The position numbers were made by a program, and so were the translations under genes. Shown piece after piece: positions 7,476 to 13,505 of a stretch of 16,189 bases of DNA. The notes beneath the pieces are model-generated. The model ran no database searches. It was given only the letters and a program-made list of their open reading frames with translations, and was not told the DNA's origin. The stretch covers positions 1-16,189 of the forward strand of contig NCRO01000039.1 of the NCBI GenBank assembly GCA_002849045.2, written 5' to 3'. Numbering within the stretch: position 1 is the first letter of the stretch; each line of letters begins with the position of its first letter. Source of the stretch: Candidatus Sediminicultor secundus. Its GTDB lineage: Bacteria > Atribacterota > JS1 > SB-45 > 34-128.

Positions 7476-8399
7476 TTATACCCTACCGGTAACCAGAGCC
7501 AAAAGAGCCATTCTAACATAGAGTCCGTTGTGAGCTTGTCTAAAATAAGCAGCCCCTTCATAATCATCAACATCAGTGGAGATTTCATCTACTCTCGGTA
7601 AGGGGTGGAGAATAGTAATTCCTTTTTTAGCGCGGTTAATCATTTCTCTATTTATAATGTATAAACCTTTAACCTTTTCATAATCTTCCGAATCTTTAAA
7701 TCTCTCTCTTTGCACCCTCGTTACATAAACAATATCGCTAACTGATAAGGCTTTTTCAACGTCTTCAGTTTCTTCAATTTCTGCTCCCAATGATCTTAAT
7801 TCGGCAGTTATTTCTGCAGGCATTTTTAAAGATTTTGGAGAAACGAAAATCATTTTATTTTTGTATAGGTTCATAAAATATCCTAAAGAATGTACTGTCC
7901 TTCCGTTCTTTAAATCACCTAAAAAAGTTACAGTATGTCCGTCTAAAACTCCTTTTTCTTTACGAATAGTATAAAGATCTAAAAGGGCTTGAGTGGGATG
8001 CTGCCCAGCCCCATCACCACCATTAATAACTGGGTGAGTAGCATTATCAGCAGCAATCTTGGCAGAACCTTTCATGGGATGACGCATAACAATAACATCT
8101 ACATAACCATCAATCGTTCTGATAGTATCAGCCAAAGTTTCTCCTTTAGATAAAGAAGAACTTGCTGCATTAGCCACGGTAATCACTCTGGCACCTAATC
8201 TGTTTATCGCGGTTTCAAAAGAAAGACGGGTTCTCGTGCTCGGTTCAAAAAACAAGCTGGCCACTACTTGACCTTCCATGTTTCTAATAATTTCTCCGCA
8301 CTTAACTCTTTTTTCAAAATTTGCTGCGGTATCCATAATCAAATTTAATTCTTGAAGCGAAAACTGAGTAGTATTTAAAATATCTTTTCCTTTTAACAT
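7476..8399 (-). CDS. pyrB: Aspartate carbamoyltransferase catalytic subunit
   Basis: The 307-residue protein starts at ATG 8399 with AAGGAG eight bases upstream. It joins carbamoyl phosphate and aspartate to carbamoyl aspartate, the committed step of pyrimidine synthesis. The carbamoyl phosphate loop FEPSTRTR (51-58), the mobile-loop SSLSKGE (81-87), MRHPMKGSA (105-113), GQHPTQALLDL (132-142), GDLKNGRTVHSL (161-172), TRVQRERF (227-234) and HPLPRVDEI (265-273) are all present, which separates it from ornithine carbamoyltransferase. No pyrI regulatory subunit lies next to it. The neighbouring amidohydrolase could be its pathway partner. A secondary role with a ureido acid from purine breakdown is conceivable but unsupported by the motifs. 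Confidence 0.92.
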   Translation of the reverse strand: MLKGKDILNTTQFSLQELNLIMDTAANFEKRVKCGEIIRNMEGQVVASLFFEPSTRTRLSFETAINRLGARVITVANAASSSLSKGETLADTIRTIDGYVDVIVMRHPMKGSAKIAADNATHPVINGGDGAGQHPTQALLDLYTIRKEKGVLDGHTVTFLGDLKNGRTVHSLGYFMNLYKNKMIFVSPKSLKMPAEITAELRSLGAEIEETEDVEKALSVSDIVYVTRVQRERFKDSEDYEKVKGLYIINREMINRAKKGITILHPLPRVDEISTDVDDYEGAAYFRQAHNGLYVRMALLALVTGRV

Positions 8400-8538
8400 T
8401 TCAACTACTCCTTAAATTTATTTTTTAAAACAAAAATTGTATATTTCTAGGTTATTTATTCTAATTGCTTTTAATTACTGCAAGATTAAAATAGATATAT
8501 TGTCCCGCATAAATTCTAAGATATTTATAAAATATTTC

Positions 8539-9291
8539 TCATTTATATCCTAACATCCCAGACAATTCTTGAGCAGAATTAACCAAAACTTTAATAAATT
8601 TTTTTACATTACCATTGGATATCCTTTTTGATAATCCAGTAATGGTAATACTGGCTATTGTATCTTTATTAATATTTTTAACAGGGACCGAAATTGCTTT
8701 TATTCCCTCTTCAAGTTCTTCATTACAAATAGAAAAACCATTATGTCTAATCTCTGATAGATGCTCTTCTAATTTTTTAGGATTAATAATTGTTTTTGAG
8801 GTATATTTTGGAAGAGTTTTTTCATTAATAATTCTTTTAATATCTTCAGAAGGTTGGTGGGCTAAAAGTATTTTTGCAGAAGCGGCGGAATGAAAAGGCA
8901 TTTCCTTCCCAATTTCAACGAAAAGATGGGTATTTGCATTTCGAGAGGGAGCAATTGAATCTATGCAAATACTCCGACCATTATACCAAGCAGTTAAAAA
9001 AGTGGTAAGTCCGGTTTCCGAGCATATTTTTTTTAAAAATGGTTTGGCAATTTGCCGGAAGTCAAACGAATTATAAAATGAATTTGAATATTCAAGTATC
9101 TGTAATCCTAACCTATATTTAGAAGTTTCTTTTTCTTGATCAACTAAAGAATAGCTTACTAAACTTTTTAACATTCTATGAATTGTACTCTTGGGAAATA
9201 ATAACTTTGAACTTAGTTCAGTTATCCCTACACTTCTTTCCGCATTGCTAAGATAATTTAAAATTTGTATGGATTTCTCGATTGAATTCAT
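8539..9291 (-). CDS. IclR-family transcriptional regulator
   Basis: The 250-residue regulator starts at ATG 9291 after AAGGAAA. Residues 1-65 are the winged helix-turn-helix (SIQILNYLSN..., ITELSSKLLFPKSTIHRMLKSLV, YRLG). Residues about 75-250 are the IclR effector domain, with FVEIGKEMPFHSAASAKILLA, a GFSICNEELEEGIKAISVPV segment and IASITITG. It precedes pyrB and the amidohydrolase gene in the same direction, 139 bases from pyrB. IclR relatives such as AllR control allantoin catabolism, so it may regulate the amidohydrolase; its ligand is unknown. Direct repeats just upstream of its start could be its operator. Confidence 0.9.
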   Translation of the reverse strand: MNSIEKSIQILNYLSNAERSVGITELSSKLLFPKSTIHRMLKSLVSYSLVDQEKETSKYRLGLQILEYSNSFYNSFDFRQIAKPFLKKICSETGLTTFLTAWYNGRSICIDSIAPSRNANTHLFVEIGKEMPFHSAASAKILLAHQPSEDIKRIINEKTLPKYTSKTIINPKKLEEHLSEIRHNGFSICNEELEEGIKAISVPVKNINKDTIASITITGLSKRISNGNVKKFIKVLVNSAQELSGMLGYK

Positions 9292-9311
9292 AGAATGTGT
9301 TTCCTTTTATA

Positions 9312-9340
9312 ATTGTTCCATTATATAGAATATTGTTCCA
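9312..9340. promoter_or_regulatory. Direct repeats, candidate operator of the IclR regulator
   Basis: ATTGTTCCA occurs at 9312-9320 and again at 9332-9340, exactly 20 bases apart, that is about two helical turns and on one face of DNA. The pair lies 21-49 bases ahead of the IclR start codon and just after the predicted -10 element (9357-9362). A second pair, CCACATAAC at 9338-9346 and 9363-9371, overlaps the promoter. Binding and autoregulation are inferred. Confidence 0.45.
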
Positions 9341-9356
9341 CATAACTATTATAATT

Positions 9357-9410
9357 ACTATACCACATAACATTGAAAAATCCTTCTTTTCTTTTAAAAA
9401 ATTTTAAAAT
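9357..9410 (-). promoter_or_regulatory. Promoter module of IclR gene, shared with the GntR gene
   Basis: On the - strand this reads GAAGGATTTTT, 8 bases, then the extended -10 TGTGG-TATAGT (the -10 at 9357-9362), about 65 bases ahead of the start codon. It repeats the arrangement before the GntR gene (2881-2933) almost base for base, including the flanking A/T tracts. The rest of the 210-base gap between the transporter remnant and the IclR gene is AT-rich and shows no gene. Confidence 0.55.
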
Positions 9411-9501
9411 ATTTTTATTTTTTTCTATTTCTTAATTAAGGCATATTAAATTATTAACAATTGTAGACATTCAAAATGAATTTATTTTTCTAATTAAAAA
9501 G

Positions 9502-9750
9502 TTACTCATCGCTATCGGTAATGGTTTTTAATTTCCTCAGGGCCAGGATTAACCATACTTCATCGCCGGTATTTAAAGTCATACTGGTAAATATCTCCCA
9601 AGGCAGTTTTACCCTCAAAGAATTTTTTCCGATTACTATGGCACAGCAGACTGTAGAAGATGATTCCTCAATTCCAATCAATCTTCCTTTGACCCTGTTT
9701 ACATCAGGCCCGGGAGGTTTGGTATCAGAAAGATAGATATCTTCCGGAAA
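9502..9750 (-). pseudogene. Remnant of ABC transporter ATPase C-terminus (TOBE domain), out of frame
   Basis: A - strand frame ending at TAA 9502-9504 encodes FPEDIYLSD, then GRLIGIEESSSTVCCAIVIG, LRVKLPWEIFTSM and GDEVWLILALRKLKTI. This is the TOBE domain found at the C-terminus of molybdate/tungstate (ModC/WtpC-type) and related ABC ATPases, where the usual lead-in is VAIRPEDI. It has no start of its own and is one base out of frame with the upstream frame; the six-A run at 9748-9753 (T on the coding strand) holds the slip, since five would restore VAI-FPEDI. The ATP-binding domain is absent. Confidence 0.75.
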
Positions 9751-10165
9751 AAATTGCCACCTTCTTTATTTCCTCTCTTTCGCTGGAAACTACCAGAAAA
9801 ATATCGCCACATTTTACTTCTACTAAATCATAGTCATATTTATGGGTGCCTGCTACTATCTTTATAGGAACTTTAGCATTGGCATAGACATTTATAGCTG
9901 GCACCAGGCAAATATAGGCCACTTGAATATCCCCCCGGGCTAAAGCAGAAGCCAAAGCCATACCGGTTACGTAGCTCTCGTAGGAAGTAAAGTTTAAACC
10001 TTCCTCCTCAAACCAGCCTTTATCCTGACTTATATAAGCACAGGCAGCATGGTCCATAAATTCTACTGCCATACCGATGGGAACCGTTTTTGAAGGGGCG
10101 CATTCACCAATGGAAACAAAAATTAATAGTCCTGCTAATAATAACATGAATAGTTTCTTCATCAA
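9725..10165 (-). pseudogene. ABC substrate-binding protein N-terminus fused to ATPase C-terminal segment (deletion scar)
   Basis: The frame starts at ATG 10165 with a signal peptide (MMKKLFMLLLAGLLIFVSIGEC; a Cys22 gives a weak lipobox). Residues about 28-113 match the first lobe of NitT/TauT-like periplasmic binding proteins: VPIGMAVEFMDHAACAYISQ, KGWFEEEGL, YVTGMALASALARGDIQVAYI, VPIKIVAGTHKY. Such proteins are about 300-350 residues, but from about residue 112 (near base 9830) the text changes to YDLVEVKCGDIFLVV...VAI, which reads like the linker and TOBE region of an ABC ATPase. The permease and ATPase core are missing, so an internal deletion seems to have joined the first and last genes of a three-gene operon. 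The context (ModE, Mo-cofactor genes) suggests a molybdate or tungstate role, but the binding-protein type does not prove it. Confidence 0.7.
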
Positions 10166-10258
10166 TTTATACTCCCCATCTTTAGTAATTACAAAATTTT
10201 TCTTGGACGATTTTAAAATTATTTTTTCTCTTATTATATTATAGTAACTTAAAATTGT

Positions 10259-10276
10259 GGACAGGCGGGCCTGTCC
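10259..10276. repeat. Perfect 7-4-7 hairpin, REP-like palindrome
   Basis: GGACAGG-CGGG-CCTGTCC is a perfect 7-base stem with a 4-base loop in the 132-base gap between the DUF364 stop and the binding-protein start. It lacks a T run on either strand. It has the same stem and loop lengths as the palindrome at 4034-4051 and is GC-rich in an AT-rich gap, which fits a dispersed palindromic element rather than a gene-specific terminator. Confidence 0.5.
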
Positions 10277-10297
10277 TACGGGTAATTTAATCTATTT

Positions 10298-11023
10298 CTA
10301 ATGTCCACAAAAACAGTATTGTTCATACCCTTTAAGATAAGCAACCCCGGCAATGGTAACCCCATAAAAAATAATCGGTGTTTCTATTAAAAGTGGAGTT
10401 AGAGTATCATTAACCACCGTAGTGCCGGTAGCTAAAATCACATCCGCCCAGGATAAAATTTTTTTAGTATAAGCAGCATCCTCTATTAGCACCCCACACC
10501 TTTTTTGCCCCACGTTATCTGGATTTAAATCTACTACTCTAATTTCAAATTGAGCTGCTAAGGCCTCTACCATCGCTGGTTGCATCCCTATAAAAGCAAT
10601 GCATGGATTGCCAAATCGTTCTTTAATATAATTTACCAGGTGAGCAGCACACTCTGCCGGTTCTTTATCCTTACAGTGAACTGTCTTAGAAATATAATTT
10701 AGGTATCGCAAAACAGCATTTAAAGTAGCAATAAAAACAGCCCTCTCAAAATTATTATCTAAGGACATATCAAAAATCTCCTTTAGTGTGCCACTATAAT
10801 TTCCCGGCATATCAGTAAAGGCCTGCCCCAAACTCCCTTTAAAATCTGCTTGAAGCATTACTTCTTTCCCTTTTAATAGAGGAAAATCATCCCGCTCTGG
10901 TTTTCCGATAACTTCTTGGGGGGTTAATGTCCGGGCACTTACTATTTCTACCTTTGAAGATATTAGATCCTTCTCTTTAATTAGATTAAAAAATCTCTCT
11001 TTTATATCATTATAAAAATCCAT
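10298..11023 (-). CDS. DUF4213/DUF364 Rossmann-like protein (putative heavy-metal chelation domain)
   Basis: The 241-residue protein starts at ATG 11023 after AAGGAG. The N-terminal ~100 residues resemble DUF4213 (KGSLGQAFTDMPGNYSGTL at 62-80), and residues about 105-240 match DUF364, whose fold is Rossmann-like: AFIGMQPAMVEAL (143-155), VVDLNPDN (163-170), ATGTTVVNDT (198-207) and FYGVTIAG (219-226). It ends in a small Cys pair, YCFCGH. The family is often called a heavy-metal chelation domain but its activity is unproven; it commonly accompanies molybdenum or tungsten transport and cofactor genes, as here. It follows the molybdopterin-binding gene by 22 bases and surely shares its transcript. 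Confidence 0.85.
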   Translation of the reverse strand: MDFYNDIKERFFNLIKEKDLISSKVEIVSARTLTPQEVIGKPERDDFPLLKGKEVMLQADFKGSLGQAFTDMPGNYSGTLKEIFDMSLDNNFERAVFIATLNAVLRYLNYISKTVHCKDKEPAECAAHLVNYIKERFGNPCIAFIGMQPAMVEALAAQFEIRVVDLNPDNVGQKRCGVLIEDAAYTKKILSWADVILATGTTVVNDTLTPLLIETPIIFYGVTIAGVAYLKGYEQYCFCGH

Positions 11024-11045
11024 CTTCTTCTTTCTCCTTTTTATT

Positions 11046-12065
11046 TCACCGACAGAAGAAACATTGGGGATAACGACAAACTTCGCAATTTAAACAAAAT
11101 CCTCCTTCTCCCATCTTTATAAAATCCTCTTTGCTTAAAATTTCCCCTGTAAAAATTCTGGGCAGCACCACATCTAAAATGGTAGTCCTGTAATACATAG
11201 CACAACCGGGAACCCCTAACAAAACAGTGTTCCCCAGATAAGCCATCATAAACATATTTCCCGGTTGTACCGGTGCACCATAAGTTACTACTTTAGCTCC
11301 ACTCTCTCTTATCGCCCCGGGAGTTAGATCGTCTGGGTCTACGGACATCCCTCCGGTTAAGATAATCAAATCAGCCCTTTGCTGCTTGTAATGTAAAATT
11401 TCCTTTTTGATCTCTTCAATATTATCCGGGCAAAAAGTTTGACCAAGATACTGGGCCTTAAAAAATTCTAATTTCTTTCTCATTACCGGCCCGAATTTAT
11501 CCTGAATTCTTTTTTTATTTATTTCATTACCGATAGTTATAATAGCAGCCTTTAATTCTTTGTATTTTATTATTTTAAAGACCTTCCCTTCCCCCTGGCA
11601 TAATTCTTCTATCTGAATTAATTTCTCTTCCTCGGTGGTCAGGGGAATAATCCGAACACCGGCTAATTTTTGTCCTCTTTCCACTATAAAATTCTGGGGG
11701 AGAGAAGCTATTGAAATATCTCTAATAGAATTTATCCGGCATAAAAGTTCAGAATTAATTTTTAATAATCCTTTCTCTTTCGATTTTAAAGTAGACTTCC
11801 CTTCTTTGGGTACATCATACTCTATATTTTTTCCCGCTACTGCCCGGGCTATGCTAAGGGCGGCTTCATCTTCGTGGACCTCTCCGTCTTTCGGTTCCCA
11901 TATATATATCTGTTCTTTCCCTAAATCTAATAATTTTTCTACATCTCCTTTCTGGATAATATGGCCTTTCTTAAAGGCCCTTCCTTTAAATTCCCCGGGA
12001 ATAATTCGGGTAATATCGTGACACAATATCATCCCCACCGCTTTTTCAATTGTTACCTTTTTCAT
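11046..12065 (-). CDS. MoeA/MogA-like molybdopterin-binding protein with Cys-rich tail
   Basis: The 339-residue protein starts at ATG 12065; no good Shine-Dalgarno site is seen. Residues about 1-165 are a MoeA-like lead domain (GMILCHDITRIIPGEFKGRAFKKGHII). Residues about 172-310 are the MoCF molybdopterin-binding domain: AAIITIGNEI, LIILTGGMSVDPDD (233-246), TYGAPVQPGN and GVPGCAMY (284-291). The end carries five cysteines (324, 327, 330, 335, 338) in a C-X2-C-X2-C-X4-C-X2-C array, a mark of the subgroup found with Mo hydroxylase maturation genes, and may bind zinc or an Fe-S centre. It probably acts in molybdate insertion or cofactor handling. A ModE-like palindrome lies 63-84 bases upstream of its start. 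Confidence 0.88.
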   Translation of the reverse strand: MKKVTIEKAVGMILCHDITRIIPGEFKGRAFKKGHIIQKGDVEKLLDLGKEQIYIWEPKDGEVHEDEAALSIARAVAGKNIEYDVPKEGKSTLKSKEKGLLKINSELLCRINSIRDISIASLPQNFIVERGQKLAGVRIIPLTTEEEKLIQIEELCQGEGKVFKIIKYKELKAAIITIGNEINKKRIQDKFGPVMRKKLEFFKAQYLGQTFCPDNIEEIKKEILHYKQQRADLIILTGGMSVDPDDLTPGAIRESGAKVVTYGAPVQPGNMFMMAYLGNTVLLGVPGCAMYYRTTILDVVLPRIFTGEILSKEDFIKMGEGGFCLNCEVCRYPQCFFCR

Positions 12066-12098
12066 AATATTTTGAGTAACACCCCCACTTCAATTCTC

Positions 12099-12110
12099 TC
12101 CCTCGAGGGA
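12099..12110. repeat. Perfect 12-base palindrome upstream of the MoeA-like gene
   Basis: TCCCTCGAGGGA is fully symmetric, and the flanks extend the pairing imperfectly (CTC / GGAG). It lies 34-45 bases ahead of the MoeA-like start codon, between that gene and the ModE-like operator, so it would fall in the leader RNA as a hairpin. It may be another copy of a dispersed palindromic element; no T run follows. Confidence 0.45.
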
Positions 12111-12127
12111 GGAGAAAATTCATTACT

Positions 12128-12149
12128 GTTATACTTTTATTTGTATAAC
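12128..12149. promoter_or_regulatory. ModE-like operator upstream of MoeA-like/DUF364/ABC genes
   Basis: GTTATAC and GTATAAC form perfect 7-base arms around 8 bases, giving GTTAT-N12-ATAAC overall. The site at 13459-13480 has the same halves and spacing, and the form resembles known ModE operators (GTTATA...TATAAC type). It lies between the ModE-type gene and the MoeA-like gene. On the - strand the arm also offers a -10-like TATAAC, so binding could block transcription of the genes that follow. Confidence 0.6.
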
Positions 12150-12167
12150 GCAAAGTAAATAAAAAGA

Positions 12168-12509
12168 TTAATCTTTTTGTTTAAATATTTTCTTGTAAAG
12201 TGAATTCAAACTTTGGTCAGCTTCCTCACGAAATAGTTTAAACTTTGTCATCAATTCCCTTGCTTCCTCGGTAATCTCTGACCCTCCTCCTCTTTCTCCT
12301 CCGACTTTTCTTTTTAAAAGATTAAATCCCAACCTTTTTTCTAAATCTTTTATTAGATTCCAAGCCTGGGAGTAAGACATATTTATTTCCTCTGCCGCCT
12401 GTCTTAATGAACCGGTCTTCTCTACCCGATGAAGAATATCTAAAGGTCCATCGCCAAAAACTTTTTCTCCATCCTTTTCTATCCAAAGCTTATATCTTAA
12501 TTTCAACAT
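12168..12509 (-). CDS. ModE-type molybdate-responsive regulator, DNA-binding domain only
   Basis: The product is about 113 residues. GTG 12515, ATG 12512 and ATG 12509 are all in frame after a GGAAG site; the last gives the family-like start MLKLRYKLWIE and the best spacing, so it is chosen here. The protein is a LysR-like winged helix-turn-helix as in the N-terminal domain of ModE: GPLDILHRVEKTGSLRQAAEEINMSYSQAWNLIKDLEKRLGFNLLKRKVGGERGGGSEIT. The C-terminal molybdate-binding TOBE pair of E. coli ModE is absent, which is common in short homologs; such proteins may sense metal through another partner or not at all. It is placed between xdhC and the MoeA-like gene, and ModE-like palindromes flank both. 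The stop overlaps an AT-only palindrome (12161-12178) that is too weak to call a terminator. Confidence 0.88.
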   Translation of the reverse strand: MLKLRYKLWIEKDGEKVFGDGPLDILHRVEKTGSLRQAAEEINMSYSQAWNLIKDLEKRLGFNLLKRKVGGERGGGSEITEEARELMTKFKLFREEADQSLNSLYKKIFKQKD

Positions 12510-12569
12510 CATCACTTCCAGTAATTTAAACTTAAAATTATCAGTGCTTAGTTTCTTTTCCTCTGATTA

Positions 12570-12591
12570 GGAGCAGACACAAGGTCTACCC
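12570..12591. repeat. Imperfect hairpin upstream of ModE-type gene
   Basis: GGAGCAGAC-ACAAG-GTCTACCC can fold with a 4-base AGAC/GTCT core and further interrupted pairs. It lies directly beside the 7-base tandem repeat in the 114-base gap between xdhC and the ModE-type gene. It may be a decayed dispersed palindrome; function is unknown. Confidence 0.3.
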
Positions 12592-12592
12592 T

Positions 12593-12630
12593 TACATATT
12601 ACTCATTACATATTACATGTTACTTGTTAC
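12593..12630. repeat. Degenerate 7-base tandem repeat
   Basis: Five successive 7-base units, TACATAT, TACTCAT, TACATAT, TACATGT and TACTTGT, plus a partial TAC, run from 12593 to the last base of the xdhC stop codon. TTACATATTAC is repeated exactly at 12592-12602 and 12606-12616. It may be a simple repeat of slippage origin or a set of protein sites. Confidence 0.55.
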
Positions 12631-13412
12631 TATACTTCTTTTTTTCTTCTGACCTGAATAATCTCAGCTATAATGCTTACCGCGATTTCCTCCGGAGTCT
12701 GGGCCTTTATATCTATCCCAATAGGGGCATGGACTTTAGCAAGTTCATCTTGAGATATTCCCTGTTCTTCTAAATGTTGAAAGACAGTAGCATTTTTCTT
12801 ACAACTACCAATCATCCCTATATAGGCAGCATTTGACCTGACCACTGAAGCTAAAACTTCTTCGTCTTTTAAATGTCCCCTGGTTACTACAATTATGTAA
12901 GTAGAAGGAGCTATATTAAAATGTCTCAAGGATTTTTCTGTATCTTCAGGTATTATTTCATCTGCTTCTGGAAATCTATCCTGATTAGCAAACTCCTTCC
13001 GACTATCGATAACGGTTACCTTAAATCCCACCATCTTGGCTAATCTGGAAACATAAACTGCAATATGGCCTGCTCCAAAAATCAACACTTCTTCTTTGGG
13101 TTGCAGGATGTCTATAAAAACTTTCATATCTCCACCGCAGATTGCCCCTTCATCCAGGGCAGCCGCTTCTTTGGTTAAATGATAGGTTAAAAGCTTCCCC
13201 TTGCCTTCCTTTAGTGCCTGTTTTACTTCTTCGATTACTTTGGCTTCGGTTATTCCGCCTCCTATGGTGCCGGCTATCAAGCCATCCTTGCCCACTACCA
13301 TCTTCGCTCCCACCTCTCTTGGGGTTGAACCTTTAGTGTTAACTATGGTAACTAAAGCAATTGTTTCACCTTTGTTAATTCTTCCTAAAGCTTCTTTTAA
13401 GATCTCTGACAT
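12630..13412 (-). CDS. xdhC: XdhC/CoxI family Mo-hydroxylase maturation protein
   Basis: The start is taken at ATG 13412, which has a strong purine-rich AGGAGGGAGAGG site directly upstream; an in-frame ATG at 13445 would place that site inside the gene. The 260-residue product has the XdhC/CoxI N-terminal domain (VTIVNTKGSTPREVGAKM at 21-38, GTIGGGITEA at 48-57, EGAICGGDMKVFI at 88-100) and the C-terminal Rossmann domain (EVLIFGAGHIAVYVSRLA at 108-125, VIDSR, VVTRGH, YIGMIGSCKK). XdhC proteins bind molybdenum cofactor and deliver it, after sulfuration, to xanthine dehydrogenase-type enzymes. It follows yqeB by 93 bases, with a ModE-like palindrome in between. This XdhC is the chaperone, not the [2Fe-2S] subunit that bears the same name in E. 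coli. Confidence 0.92.
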   Translation of the reverse strand: MSEILKEALGRINKGETIALVTIVNTKGSTPREVGAKMVVGKDGLIAGTIGGGITEAKVIEEVKQALKEGKGKLLTYHLTKEAAALDEGAICGGDMKVFIDILQPKEEVLIFGAGHIAVYVSRLAKMVGFKVTVIDSRKEFANQDRFPEADEIIPEDTEKSLRHFNIAPSTYIIVVTRGHLKDEEVLASVVRSNAAYIGMIGSCKKNATVFQHLEEQGISQDELAKVHAPIGIDIKAQTPEEIAVSIIAEIIQVRRKKEV

Positions 13413-13458
13413 CTCTCCCCTCTCCCTCCTTTGATAAAATTTCATCTTATGCTCTATC

Positions 13459-13480
13459 GTTATTCTAATATAAATATAAC
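13459..13480. promoter_or_regulatory. ModE-like operator upstream of xdhC
   Basis: The + strand reads CGTTAT at 13458-13463 and ATAACG at 13476-13481, so GTTAT-N12-ATAAC spans 13459-13480; on the - strand the left half extends to CGTTATATT. Halves and spacing equal those of the site at 12128-12149. It sits 46-70 bases ahead of the xdhC start in the only sizeable gap of the yqeC-mocA-yqeB-xdhC run, suggesting a separate metal-responsive promoter for xdhC. Confidence 0.55.
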
Positions 13481-13505
13481 GGAATGTAAAAAAATATTTT
13501 CTTTG

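Noticed and set aside
7476..8399. Ornithine or oxamate-type carbamoyltransferase
   Set aside because: The HPLPRVDEI and TRVQRERF motifs are those of aspartate carbamoyltransferase.
8615..8893. A + strand open frame of 92 codons opposite the IclR gene
   Set aside because: It is antisense to a clearly conserved regulator, matches no family I recognise and has no ribosome site; AT-rich shadow frame.
9521..9736. A + strand frame of 71 codons as a gene
   Set aside because: The opposite strand of the same stretch reads as a TOBE domain, which explains its coding-like look.
11635..12158. Two + strand open frames opposite the MoeA-like gene
   Set aside because: They overlap a gene with strong motifs on the other strand and encode low-complexity Phe/Ser-rich text.
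12161..12178. AAAAAGATTAATCTTTTT as an intrinsic terminator for the ModE-type gene
   Set aside because: A perfect palindrome, but all A/T except one base pair and overlapping the stop codon; too weak to call.
12593..12630. CRISPR-like array
   Set aside because: Units are 7 bases with no spacers; no cas genes present.
13142..13434. Two + strand open frames opposite xdhC
   Set aside because: Leu/Pro/Ser-rich shadows of the XdhC coding sequence with no homology of their own.
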